Positions 9,199-17,364 of a stretch of DNA of 64,000 nt are shown piece by piece. Position 1 is the first letter of the stretch. Every line of letters starts with the position of its first letter. A model generated the notes under the pieces. That model made no database searches, was not told where the DNA came from, and was given only the letters and a program-made list of their open reading frames with translations. A program made the translations under genes and the position numbers. The DNA is from Paracoccus aestuariivivens (lineage in GTDB: Bacteria; Pseudomonadota; Alphaproteobacteria; Rhodobacterales; Rhodobacteraceae), in contig NZ_WMIE01000015.1 of NCBI RefSeq assembly GCF_009711225.1, positions 1 through 64,000 of the forward strand. The letters are read 5' to 3'.

Positions 9199-9362
9199 AG
9201 ATCCTTGTTTTGGGAGATGTGCATTGTGACCCGTGGCGCCGCTCGTCTCGCAGCCCATTAGCCGTGGCCGCTCCCGAGATCCGTGGTCTTGATGCGCTAA
9301 TTCTCGTCGGTGATCTGGCCGGTGCCCCTGAGCGGGGATCCGTCGCGCTGGCCCAGCCATAA
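9195..9362 (+). pseudogene. Metallophosphoesterase remnant (N-terminal fragment)
   Basis: The ATG at 9195 overlaps the stop of the restriction gene (ATGA), so it was translationally coupled to it. The first residues MKILVLGDVHCDPW contain the GDxH metal-binding motif of calcineurin-like phosphatases, and LDALILVGDLAG the second GDL-type motif. After that the sequence changes character and stops at 9362, leaving about 45 genuine residues of a normally 200-300-residue enzyme. It has been cut by recombination near 9330-9357. Confidence 0.7.
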
Positions 9363-9576
9363 CCGCTGCCTTGAAGCGACGCGGGCGGCCGTCACGGCTA
9401 TGCGCACGGAAGGCCTGCTGCGCGAGGTCGATACCGAGGCCGCCGCCCGCCTGCTGAACGGCGCCGCCCTCAACGCGGCCCTATGGGTGGCGAGTTGCGA
9501 CGACCCTGCCCAAACTCTATCCAAAGCGCAGGAAGCGTTTCGTCTGATGGCCGCCCGCCTGCTGACGCGCCCATAA
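9358..9576 (+). pseudogene. TetR-family regulator C-terminal fragment
   Basis: The translated segment with LREVDTEAAARLLNGAALN, ending at 9576 in MAARLL, resembles the helical ligand-binding C-terminus of TetR/AcrR regulators. No DNA-binding N-terminus precedes it. It is joined to the metallophosphatase start within a few tens of bases, which marks a deletion or illegitimate joint. Confidence 0.5.
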
Positions 9577-9949
9577 GCCTTCTACTGGAAGTTTCTGCGA
9601 TAAGCGCCGAATGACCGCTTTCAGGAACGCCGCCGAGCAGCATTGGAAGCTGGTGACCGTCAGCTATGGGCCGACCTTTTTTATCCTGGCGTCAGGACCT
9701 CCGACTCATCCAAACTTGCCTACTTCTGCCTAGCGACATGGTGATCGGAGCCCGTTTTCGGCGCAGTCAGTAGTCGCGTTTCCGGACCAACTCCTCTCAG
9801 CAACTGTCGCCTGAAATCCAGTAGCTTCGTGCCAATGCCCAACGAAGCCATGTTAACTTGACAGCCGACTCTGGGCCTCGGCGGAAAAGTAATATCGAGG
9901 CCCAGGTCGATACCGTCAGCCATTCGGCGTGATGATTGATCGGCGCGTC
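9577..9949. other. 373-base stretch with no recognised gene
   Basis: It separates the restriction/phosphatase scar from the NIPSNAP gene. I see no convincing coding frame, RNA gene or strong hairpin. It probably contains degenerate sequence from the same rearrangement. Confidence 0.4.
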
Positions 9950-10288
9950 TTAACTCGGGAAAAAGGGGGTCGGGGTCAGGATCTTGTTGACTTGAGAAAT
10001 CAAGTTCCCCGCCTCAGCGCTCAACTTCAGGTAGGCAATCCAATCCGGGTCCTGTTGCAGACGTGCGCGGCGTTGTTCTCGGTCGGCGGCATCCTTGTAG
10101 ACCCATACGTGAATGTAGGAATTCACGTCACCGGTCTCTGTTGCGGCAAAGATCACAGGGTCGCCCAAGTGGTGACGTTGGGTTTTCCAACCGTTTTCTG
10201 CGTAAAGCGCCAGTTGCTTCTTGATCGTGCCGGGGCGGCAGGTATAGGTGCGGTGGTCATATATCACTGAAGTATCCTCCAACTTCAT
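9950..10288 (-). CDS. NIPSNAP-family protein
   Basis: About 112 residues with the NIPSNAP core: IYDHRTYTCRPGTIKKQLAL at the N-terminus, then HVWVYKD and a basic helix (ADREQRRARLQ). NIPSNAP proteins are ferredoxin-fold small proteins that often accompany catabolic operons; their chemistry is mostly unknown. The start at 10288 (MKLEDTSVIYD) puts the conserved strand near the N-terminus; a start 15 bases upstream is equally possible because neither has a clear ribosome-binding site. Transcribed divergently from tctC across a 235-base control region. Confidence 0.75.
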   Translation of the reverse strand: MKLEDTSVIYDHRTYTCRPGTIKKQLALYAENGWKTQRHHLGDPVIFAATETGDVNSYIHVWVYKDAADREQRRARLQQDPDWIAYLKLSAEAGNLISQVNKILTPTPFFPS

Positions 10289-10347
10289 TATCTGGCAATA
10301 CATCGAAAAAATTCAGCATTTCATGCATTGTCAGCTCATAATTCTCG

Positions 10348-10361
10348 TGCATTAATATACA
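10348..10361. promoter_or_regulatory. Possible GntR operator in the divergent NIPSNAP/tctC control region
   Basis: TGCATTAATATACA is a near-perfect palindrome (arms TGCAT and ATACA, one mismatch) in an AT-rich island. FCD-type GntR regulators bind short palindromes of this kind, and the operon ends with such a regulator (16307). No other candidate operator stands out. Inference only. Confidence 0.3.
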
Positions 10362-10523
10362 TGAGCGCGCGGGAGGCAAGCGTTTGATTGTCGGAGTGGG
10401 ATACTGACGATCATTTCGGATAGCGAAATGCGGAAACGGCACCTGCTCTGACGCGGGTGCGGCTCAGTCATATTGACGGGTGTCGCGGAACGGCGGTGCC
10501 AGTTTCAAATGGAGGAACAGGAT

Positions 10524-11501
10524 TTGAAACACCAACTATTTGCGGCCCTTGCGGTCGCCTGTGCAGCGGTTTCGACCCCGATGGCCGCATCGGCAGAATA
10601 CCCCGAGCGCGATATCCGTGTCGTTGTTCCATGGGGTGCCGGGGGCGGCACCGATGCGATCGTTCGCAAGCTGACCTTGCTAGCCGAGAAAGAAATCGGC
10701 GGCACAATGTATGTTGAAAACATCGATGGCGGCATCAGTGCGACCGGTGTCAGCCAGGTAATGCGCGCGCGTCCCGATGGATACACTATTGCGGCGCTGA
10801 CCTATGACAGCATCATCACCATTCCGTGGCAGGAAATGCTACCTAACTACAAGCTGGACAACCTCAAGCTAATCGCACGCGTGACCAGCGAACCCGACGC
10901 GCTGGTGATCGATTCCAGCTCTGACTACAAAACGCTCGACGCGCTACTTGCCGCTGCGAAGGCGTCGCCGGAAACCGTCCGCATTGCCGTGCAGAACATT
11001 GGCGGGCGCGTTCACCTTGCAGCGCTGCAGCTCGAGCAGTTATCGGGGGCAAAGTTCAAGATCGTCTCCTATCCCGGTGGTGCGGGCCCGCAGAAAGAGG
11101 CGATTCTGTCGAAGGAAGCGGCCGGAGCGGTCACATCGCTGGGAGATTTTGCCAACCTGCTCGATGACAAGACGGTCATTGGTCTGACAGAATTTTCCTC
11201 CTCGCCGAACCCCACCTACGGCGATGTGCCGATGGCGAAGGATCTTGGCGTTGACCTGGAAATTGGTTCTTTCATCGTAATCGCGGCCCCCGCCAAAACA
11301 CCCGATGACGTCGTGGCCAAGATCGAGGCGGCCTACAAAACGGCCTATGACAGCGAAGAATTCCAGAAATGGGTCGCTAACGTCGGCGTCACCCCGAGCT
11401 GGCTCGGCACGGCAGAGGTCACCGGCTGGTCCAACGAGACACAGAAAACCCTGTTCAGCCAGATGGATGCACTGGTCGAAAAGGGCATCCTGTCCAAGTA
11501 A
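10524..11501 (+). CDS. tctC: Tripartite tricarboxylate transporter substrate-binding protein
   Basis: A 325-residue periplasmic binding protein of the TctC/Bug family. A signal peptide (LFAALAVACAAVSTPMAASA) is followed by the mature start YPERDIRVVVPWGAGGGTD, the standard TctC opening with the glycine-rich ligand loop. TTG at 10524 is preferred because GGAGGA sits seven bases upstream; in-frame starts further upstream have no ribosome-binding site. It delivers a carboxylate to TctB/TctA encoded next. A hairpin after the stop (11521-11544) probably keeps its transcript more abundant than that of the membrane genes. Confidence 0.85.
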   Translation: MKHQLFAALAVACAAVSTPMAASAEYPERDIRVVVPWGAGGGTDAIVRKLTLLAEKEIGGTMYVENIDGGISATGVSQVMRARPDGYTIAALTYDSIITIPWQEMLPNYKLDNLKLIARVTSEPDALVIDSSSDYKTLDALLAAAKASPETVRIAVQNIGGRVHLAALQLEQLSGAKFKIVSYPGGAGPQKEAILSKEAAGAVTSLGDFANLLDDKTVIGLTEFSSSPNPTYGDVPMAKDLGVDLEIGSFIVIAAPAKTPDDVVAKIEAAYKTAYDSEEFQKWVANVGVTPSWLGTAEVTGWSNETQKTLFSQMDALVEKGILSK

Positions 11502-11520
11502 CCCAACCGGCACCAGCCCA

Positions 11521-11544
11521 GCGTCGGGCCTGAAAGCCCGACGC
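11521..11544 (+). promoter_or_regulatory. Intercistronic hairpin between tctC and tctB
   Basis: GCGTCGGGC and GCCCGACGC form a perfect 9-bp stem around a 6-base loop. There is no T-tract, so it is not a full terminator. Its place after a binding-protein gene suggests 3'-end protection or partial termination that favours tctC over tctBA. Confidence 0.6.
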
Positions 11545-11567
11545 GATCCATTTCCACGGAGATGCAA

Positions 11568-12038
11568 ATGATGAGCCGCCAAAGGCTTCTGAGCATGGAA
11601 TTTGCCCTGCCGGTCTTTTTTCTGATTTTAACCACAATCTATCTGGCCGCCGCCTTCGCAATCCGCGCCCAGATTTCGGAGCCTTTCTGGCAGGGTCCGC
11701 GCGCGATCCCAATCGTGGCATCCGTCATGATGTATGCGCTGCTGCTGTTCGTACTGGTCCGCCAATTCAGAACGAGCAATGCAAAATCCCAGCCAGGAGA
11801 AATCCTGCGTCCTGTGTGGGTGATGGTTGCCACGGGAGTCTACATCTACGTCTTCGAGCCGCTTGGCTACGGTCTGTCAACGCTTCTCTACGTCTTCGCG
11901 CTGTTCTTCATTTTCGAGTTTAGGACGCGGCAGCGCTTGGCCTTCGTGATCTACGCGCTCGTCGTCACGGCCGTCTTCTACATTCTCTATGCCGTTATCT
12001 TCGGAGTGCGTCTGCCTGAACTGTTCGGGGTTATCTGA
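11568..12038 (+). CDS. tctB: Tripartite tricarboxylate transporter small membrane subunit
   Basis: About 156 residues with four predicted membrane helices (near residues 10-30, 45-62, 80-95 and 115-145), as in TctB. Start choice: GGAG at 11558-11561 is six bases before the ATG at 11568; the ATG at 11562 directly abuts it. The stop TGA overlaps the ATG of tctA (TGATG), showing coupling. TctB stabilises TctA; the family is poorly conserved, so the call rests mostly on size, topology and position between tctC and tctA. Confidence 0.8.
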   Translation: MMSRQRLLSMEFALPVFFLILTTIYLAAAFAIRAQISEPFWQGPRAIPIVASVMMYALLLFVLVRQFRTSNAKSQPGEILRPVWVMVATGVYIYVFEPLGYGLSTLLYVFALFFIFEFRTRQRLAFVIYALVVTAVFYILYAVIFGVRLPELFGVI

Positions 12039-13555
12039 TGGACACTTTTCTTAGCTATTTCAACGGATTTTCAGCGCTTCTCGATCCGCTGAACTTTGCG
12101 GTCATGATTGGCGGGTTTCTGGTCGGCACTTTCTTCGGTGCAATGCCGGGGCTTACATCGGTGCTGGCAATCGCGCTGCTGCTGCCGGTGACCTATCAGA
12201 TTGATGTCGTGCCTGCGTTGATCATGTGCGCCTCGATCTTCATGTCGGGCATGTATTCGGGCTCCATCACCGCCATCACCATCAACATTCCCGGCGCGCC
12301 ATCTTCGATGATGACTGCGCTTGACGGCAACAAGCTGATGAAACGCGGCAAGGGCGCGAATGCGCTTGGCCATGCCGCGCTGGGGTCGATGATCGGTGGA
12401 ACGCTGGGGGCCGTGCTGCTGATGGCGTTCATGCCGATAGCGGCCAAGCTTTCGCTTCTGATCCAGACGCCGGGGAAATTTTCGCTGATCTTCTTCGCGT
12501 TGGTGGTCATCGTCATTGTCGAAAAAGGCAATATCGCAAAAAGCACCATTGCCATGCTCCTGGGGCTGATGATCGCGACCGTCGGAATTGACGAGCTGCT
12601 GTCTGTCCCGCGGTTCACCTTCGGCACAGAAAACTTGATGGAGGGCATTGATCTGATGCCACTGGTCATTGGGGCGTTCGCCATCAGTGAGATACTCATT
12701 CAGGCGCAGAATTGGCGGCTGGAAAGTGAAGTTGACCTTGATGAGATCAAGAAGATCAGGATCAAGCGCCGCGACTTCATCCCGTTATGGTCCGAAGTAC
12801 GCGAAATCGGTCTCTGGACGTATTTTAAAAGTACCGTGATCGGCTATCTGATCGGCGTACTGCCCGGTGCGGGCGGATCCATGGCCGCCTTTGTCTCCTA
12901 TATCGAGGCGCGCCGCAGTTCGCGCAAACCACAGGAATACGGCAATGGCAGTCGCGAAGGCATTGCGGCGGCGGAATCGGCCAACAATGCCATGTGCGGC
13001 GGGGCCTTCGTGCCGATGCTGATGTTCGGCATTCCGGGCGATCCGACCACTGCCATTGTTCTGGGTGTTCTGGTGATTAACGGCCTGCAACCGGGCGCGC
13101 GGCTTCTGGAAAACCAGGCCGACCTGATCTCTCCGATGTTCGCATCGCTGATTATCAGCGCCCTGATCCTGATCCCGTTGACGCTATATCTTCTGGGGCC
13201 GCTGTTTTTGAAGATGGTCACCATTTCTCGCGGGCTGCTTTACAGCGGTATCGCCGTGGTGGCGCTGGTGGGAAGCTACGTTGCGACGCTGTCGATCTTC
13301 CAGATGTCGCTGTCGCTGGTTCTGGGTGTTCTGGCCTTCTACATGCGCCGGGCGAATTATTCTCCGGTGGCGATGTTGCTGGGCTTTATCCTCGGTCCCG
13401 ATCTGGAGCAGTATTTCCGGCGTGCGATGTCGCTGTCGGACGGCGATCCTATGATCTTCCTGACCAGTACGGACAGCATCTTCTTCCTGCTTCTGACAGC
13501 GGCCTTCGTCTACATGATTGTCGTTCGCAAACCCAAGGCCGCTACTGCGCCGTGA
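12038..13555 (+). CDS. tctA: Tripartite tricarboxylate transporter large permease subunit
   Basis: 505 residues with about ten to twelve membrane helices. TctA hallmarks include GTFFGAMPGLTSVLAIALLL near residue 28, the segment SGSITAITINIPGAPSS, and the second-half repeat GVLPGAGGSMAAF and MLMFGIPGDPTTAIV. It is the cation-coupled permease of the uptake system, coupled by overlap to tctB. The substrate is unknown; downstream enzymes suggest a keto- or sugar-acid carboxylate. Confidence 0.9.
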   Translation: MDTFLSYFNGFSALLDPLNFAVMIGGFLVGTFFGAMPGLTSVLAIALLLPVTYQIDVVPALIMCASIFMSGMYSGSITAITINIPGAPSSMMTALDGNKLMKRGKGANALGHAALGSMIGGTLGAVLLMAFMPIAAKLSLLIQTPGKFSLIFFALVVIVIVEKGNIAKSTIAMLLGLMIATVGIDELLSVPRFTFGTENLMEGIDLMPLVIGAFAISEILIQAQNWRLESEVDLDEIKKIRIKRRDFIPLWSEVREIGLWTYFKSTVIGYLIGVLPGAGGSMAAFVSYIEARRSSRKPQEYGNGSREGIAAAESANNAMCGGAFVPMLMFGIPGDPTTAIVLGVLVINGLQPGARLLENQADLISPMFASLIISALILIPLTLYLLGPLFLKMVTISRGLLYSGIAVVALVGSYVATLSIFQMSLSLVLGVLAFYMRRANYSPVAMLLGFILGPDLEQYFRRAMSLSDGDPMIFLTSTDSIFFLLLTAAFVYMIVVRKPKAATAP

Positions 13556-13629
13556 TCTGACACAACCCGTCGCGGCACAGCGCTTGCGCCGCGACCGTTT
13601 TCCCCAGCCTGACCTGAAGGACCCAAACC

Positions 13630-15288
13630 ATGCGGCACGGCGGACAGATTCTCATCGACCAACTGAAGATTCATGGCGCCAGACGGGTGTTCTCCGTTCC
13701 GGGAGAGAGCTTTCTGGCAGCGCTGGACGCGCTGCATGATAGCGCCATAGAAAATATCGTTTGCCGCCACGAAGGCGGCGCGGCGATGATGGCTGAAGCG
13801 CATGGCAAGCTGACTGGACAGCCGGGCATATGCTTTGTCACTCGCGGGCCGGGTGCGACCAATGCCTCGGCCGGAGTGCATGTCGCGAAGCAGGATTCGA
13901 CCCCGATGATCCTGTTCGTCGGCCAGATTGACCGTTCACACCGCGACCGGGAAGCATTTCAGGAGGTCGATTACCGCGCGATGTTCGGCACCGTGGCCAA
14001 GTGGGTGACCGAGATCGACCAGATCGAGCGGTTGCCTGAATATATCAGCCGCGCTTTTCACGTGGCGATGTCGGGGCGCCCCGGTCCGGTAGTTTTGGCG
14101 TTGCCCGAAGACATGCTTTCGGCCCGTGCCGATGTTGCCGATCTGCCCGCCGCTGCACCGATCCTGCCAGCGGTCAGCCCCGCGCAGGTCGAGGCGCTCA
14201 CCGCCGCTCTGGCCCGTGCCGAACGGCCGCTTTTGATGGTTGGGGGAACGCTCTGGGATGAAAAGGCGAGCGATGATCTGGCGCAATTTGCGCAGGCCTG
14301 GAATCTACCGGTAGCGGTGCCTTTCCGCCGGCAATGCCATCTGGACAACCGCCATCCGAACTATGTCGGTGATTTGGGTATCGGCATGAACCCGAAACTG
14401 GGCGCGCGGCTTCAGCAGGCAGATTGCCTTGTCATGATCGGCGGCAGGCTGGGCGACAGCATGACCCGGGGCTATGAGTTGATGGACCCTGCCGCACCGA
14501 CAAAGACGATCGTCCATGTCTATCCCGACGCATCGGAACTCGGTCGAGTCTATCGCCCGGATCTGGGTATCGTCGCGCCCACATGCGATATGATCGCCGC
14601 GCTTGCGCATACCAAGCCAGCCAATAACGGCTGGGATGGTTGGACCGCCACCGCGCGCGCCGAATACGAAGCGTGGGTTCAACCCAAGGAAACTCCCGGC
14701 AACGTAAAAATGGAGCAGGTCATCCACTGGCTGTCGGAAAACCTGCCCGACAATGCGATCCTGACCAATGGCGCTGGCAATTACGCGGCGTTTTTGCATC
14801 GCTATTTCGTTTACAAAAAACCCTTCACGCAGCTTGCGCCCACCTCTGGCAGCATGGGCTACGGCTTTCCCGCCGCCGTGTCCGCGGCCATCGAGCACCG
14901 GGATCGCCCGGTGGTCTGTCTGGCGGGCGACGGCTGTTTCCAGATGACGCTGAACGAAATGTCGACTGCCCGGCAATACAACGCGGCACCGATCGTTGTC
15001 GTGGCCAACAATGGTCAATACGGCACGATCCGTATGCATCAGGAACGGCATTATCCTGAACGCCCCTCCGGGACGGCGCTGGCAAACCCTGATTTCGCCG
15101 CGCTGGCGCGGGCCTATGGTGGTTATGGCGAAACCGTTCACAGCACTGCGGAATTTGGCGCTGCCTTTGCCCGTGCACGCGCATCTGGAACCCTTGCCGT
15201 GATCGAGTTGCGGCTTGATCCAGAGGCCTTGTCCTCTGGCGCGACGTTATCGCAGGTGCGCGCGCAGGGTTTGGCGGCACGGAACTAG
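13630..15288 (+). CDS. Thiamine-diphosphate enzyme, acetolactate synthase-like
   Basis: 552 residues with the three-domain layout of ThDP-dependent decarboxylases and ligases. The N-terminal PYR domain has the catalytic-type glutamate in VCRHEGGAAMMAEA (near residue 50). The C-terminal PP domain has the ThDP/Mg motif GDGCFQM with partner VVVANN about 25 residues later. AAGGA lies eight bases before the ATG. It resembles acetolactate synthase large subunits, but no regulatory subunit follows and the operon is catabolic. It more likely acts on a 2-keto acid imported by TctABC. The exact reaction cannot be read. Confidence 0.8.
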   Translation: MRHGGQILIDQLKIHGARRVFSVPGESFLAALDALHDSAIENIVCRHEGGAAMMAEAHGKLTGQPGICFVTRGPGATNASAGVHVAKQDSTPMILFVGQIDRSHRDREAFQEVDYRAMFGTVAKWVTEIDQIERLPEYISRAFHVAMSGRPGPVVLALPEDMLSARADVADLPAAAPILPAVSPAQVEALTAALARAERPLLMVGGTLWDEKASDDLAQFAQAWNLPVAVPFRRQCHLDNRHPNYVGDLGIGMNPKLGARLQQADCLVMIGGRLGDSMTRGYELMDPAAPTKTIVHVYPDASELGRVYRPDLGIVAPTCDMIAALAHTKPANNGWDGWTATARAEYEAWVQPKETPGNVKMEQVIHWLSENLPDNAILTNGAGNYAAFLHRYFVYKKPFTQLAPTSGSMGYGFPAAVSAAIEHRDRPVVCLAGDGCFQMTLNEMSTARQYNAAPIVVVANNGQYGTIRMHQERHYPERPSGTALANPDFAALARAYGGYGETVHSTAEFGAAFARARASGTLAVIELRLDPEALSSGATLSQVRAQGLAARN

Positions 15289-15298
15289 GGGGAGAACC

Positions 15299-16228
15299 AT
15301 GACAAAATCATCACTGAAGGATTGCACGGGTCTGCACGTTGTCGCCCAGACCCCGTTCCGGGCTGATGGCGCGCTGGATCTGGATAGTATCGATACGCTT
15401 TCGGCGTTCTACTATGGCCACGGCGCGCGTGGCCTGACGGTACTGGGTGTCAGCGGCGAACAGGGCAAGCTGACGCCTGACGAATGCATTGCCACGGCTG
15501 CGCGTTTCATTGCGGCTGCGAACGGTCACCGGATCATCGTCGGCGTTTCCAGCCCCAGCTTGGCACAGCTTGTCACAGTGACGCAACACGTGATGGCTGA
15601 GGGTGCAGATGCCGTGATGATCTGCCCGCCACGTGGCACGCAGACTGATGACGATCTGATGCGCTATTTCGACGAGGTCTTTGCCCGCATCGGTAACACG
15701 CCGACCGTTCTGCAGGATTTTCCCGTCCATTCCGGGGTAAAAATGTCGCCTTCGCTGATCCGCAGGCTGGTCGAGGCCTTTCCACAGATCGGCGTGATCA
15801 AGGAGGAGGATCTGCCCAGCATCACCAAGATTACCAAATTGCGTGAGGAACTGGGAACCAACGTCAGGATTCTGACGGGGAACAATGGTCTGTATCTGCC
15901 GCAGGAGTTGGCGCGCGGTGCTGATGGCCCGATGGCAGGGTTCTCGTTCCCGGAGATGCTTTCCGGCGTGGACGATTTGATGCGAAACGGCGACAGGGAG
16001 GGCGCACATGATCTCTTTGACCGTTATCTGCCGCTCTTGCGCTATGAGGCGCAGGGCGAATGGGGCATCGCGATCCGCAAGGAGGTCATGCGCCAAAGGG
16101 GGGCGATGGAATGCGCTGCGCTGCGCGCGCCCGGCCCGGTTCTGACCGCGCTGGACCGGGCAGAGATCCGGTCGATGATCGACCGCATGGGGCTGGAATT
16201 CAAATTTGACAACAGGTCGGCCGCATAG
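15299..16228 (+). CDS. Dihydrodipicolinate synthase-family aldolase/dehydratase
   Basis: 309 residues, the usual DapA/NAL-superfamily length. Family features are GARGLTVLGVSGEQGKLT (the GxxGE phosphate/carboxylate loop region), PTVLQDFPVHSGVKM, and the Schiff-base lysine in GVIKEEDLP. The usual tyrosine motif YNxP is replaced by LQDFP, which argues against true DapA and for a keto-acid aldolase or a dehydratase of deoxy-sugar acids. GGGGGAG precedes the ATG at 15299; the longer frame upstream overlaps the ThDP gene and is rejected. It lies 10 bases after the ThDP enzyme gene, so the two probably act in one pathway. Confidence 0.8.
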   Translation: MTKSSLKDCTGLHVVAQTPFRADGALDLDSIDTLSAFYYGHGARGLTVLGVSGEQGKLTPDECIATAARFIAAANGHRIIVGVSSPSLAQLVTVTQHVMAEGADAVMICPPRGTQTDDDLMRYFDEVFARIGNTPTVLQDFPVHSGVKMSPSLIRRLVEAFPQIGVIKEEDLPSITKITKLREELGTNVRILTGNNGLYLPQELARGADGPMAGFSFPEMLSGVDDLMRNGDREGAHDLFDRYLPLLRYEAQGEWGIAIRKEVMRQRGAMECAALRAPGPVLTALDRAEIRSMIDRMGLEFKFDNRSAA

Positions 16229-16306
16229 GATGAGAGCTATTTGCTATCAGCCCTGCCAGTGTGGGGCTGGGCTCCACACCCGCCCGGACAGGGGATTATT
16301 ACGAAC

Positions 16307-17011
16307 GTGACCGACCCGAACGCAATGCCGAACCAGGCAGCAGAGGCCAATAGCCACCGATCCGGGGCGTCGCAGCTTTACAGTGATCTTCGTCGCAGGA
16401 TAATTGGGCTGGAATTTCCGCCGGGAACTATTCTGCTCAGGCCCGAACTGGCAGCCGAATACGGTGTGAGTCAAACACCCTTGCGTGATGCGATGCAGCG
16501 GCTGGATCAGGACGGGCTGGTGCATGTGCATCCACAATCGAAGACCGTGGTCAGCCGGATCAACATGGCCCAGATCTACGAGGCGCATTTCATGCGCACC
16601 GCATTGGAAATAGAGGTTGTGGTACAACTCGCCCGTCATCGCAGCGAAGAAACCATCGCCAATGCGCGTGCAATCGTTCGGATGCAGGAGGCCATTGCCG
16701 GAATGCCCGACCAGCTTGCACAGTTCCAGCAACTGGACGAAAATTTTCACCGGACATTGTTTGTCGGGGTTGGGCACGGGGGCCTGCATGAAGTGCTTCA
16801 GCACCGATCAGGGCATCTGGGGCGGATGCGCAAAATGCAACCGCATGATTCCTACAAAATCAGCTTCATTCTGTCGGGACACCATGAAATCCTTGACAGC
16901 ATCTCCTCAGGGGATGAGAGCAAGGCAAGGATCGCCATGCGCGCGCATCTTAGCCGGACAGTTATACACGCGCCCGAATTGCGGGAACGTTACCCGGACT
17001 ATTTCTGCTAG
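16307..17011 (+). CDS. GntR-family (FCD) transcriptional regulator
   Basis: About 234 residues. A winged helix-turn-helix spans roughly residues 20-85 (LYSDLRRRIIGLEFPPGTIL, then ELAAEYGVSQTPLRDAMQRL, the typical GntR recognition helix). An FCD ligand domain follows, with the usual acidic/His positions in FMRTALEIEV, LDENFHRTLF and GHHEIL. The start is uncertain: GTG at 16307 has GGGGA 11 bases upstream, ATG at 16325 has none, and TTG at 16241 extends implausibly. Probably the local regulator of the tct/ThDP/DapA operon, responding to the substrate or a product. Confidence 0.8.
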   Translation: MTDPNAMPNQAAEANSHRSGASQLYSDLRRRIIGLEFPPGTILLRPELAAEYGVSQTPLRDAMQRLDQDGLVHVHPQSKTVVSRINMAQIYEAHFMRTALEIEVVVQLARHRSEETIANARAIVRMQEAIAGMPDQLAQFQQLDENFHRTLFVGVGHGGLHEVLQHRSGHLGRMRKMQPHDSYKISFILSGHHEILDSISSGDESKARIAMRAHLSRTVIHAPELRERYPDYFC

Positions 17012-17364
17012 GCATAGGACTGATTGAGTTTGCCTCGATGACGTGATTCAGCCTCAGTAAGGTGACCTGATCCATGAACATTCTTCTGTGGTTTCCGCCC
17101 AGGATGCTAGTTGCCTAGCATGCTTCTTGGTAGCGATCGAGCGAGTCCGCACACGAACCACGGTTATGGTGATCTCGCTGCGTAAAGACTGTCCGGCCGC
17201 TTCCGGTAATGCGGCAGGGCAATATAGGCCACAAATGACCGCATCCGGGAATGACGCCACGCAGCATTTTAGGTCTGCAGAAGGCAGGTTCGAGCCGGAG
17301 ATTCTCTGCCTGAGCGACTGTAAACCAGCAGTTCCCTTCAGCTCGGTAGCATGCTGCTCGGCCT
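17012..17364. other. 353-base intergenic stretch; one small perfect hairpin
   Basis: No coding frame is convincing. ATGCTAG (17104-17110) and CTAGCAT (17115-17121) form a 7-bp stem with a TTGC loop, about 90 bases after the gntR stop. It could be part of its transcript end but has no T-tract. Nothing else is recognised. Confidence 0.4.

Noticed and set aside
13630-15288. Biosynthetic acetolactate synthase
   Set aside because: No small regulatory subunit and a catabolic, transporter-linked context; kept as a generic ThDP enzyme.
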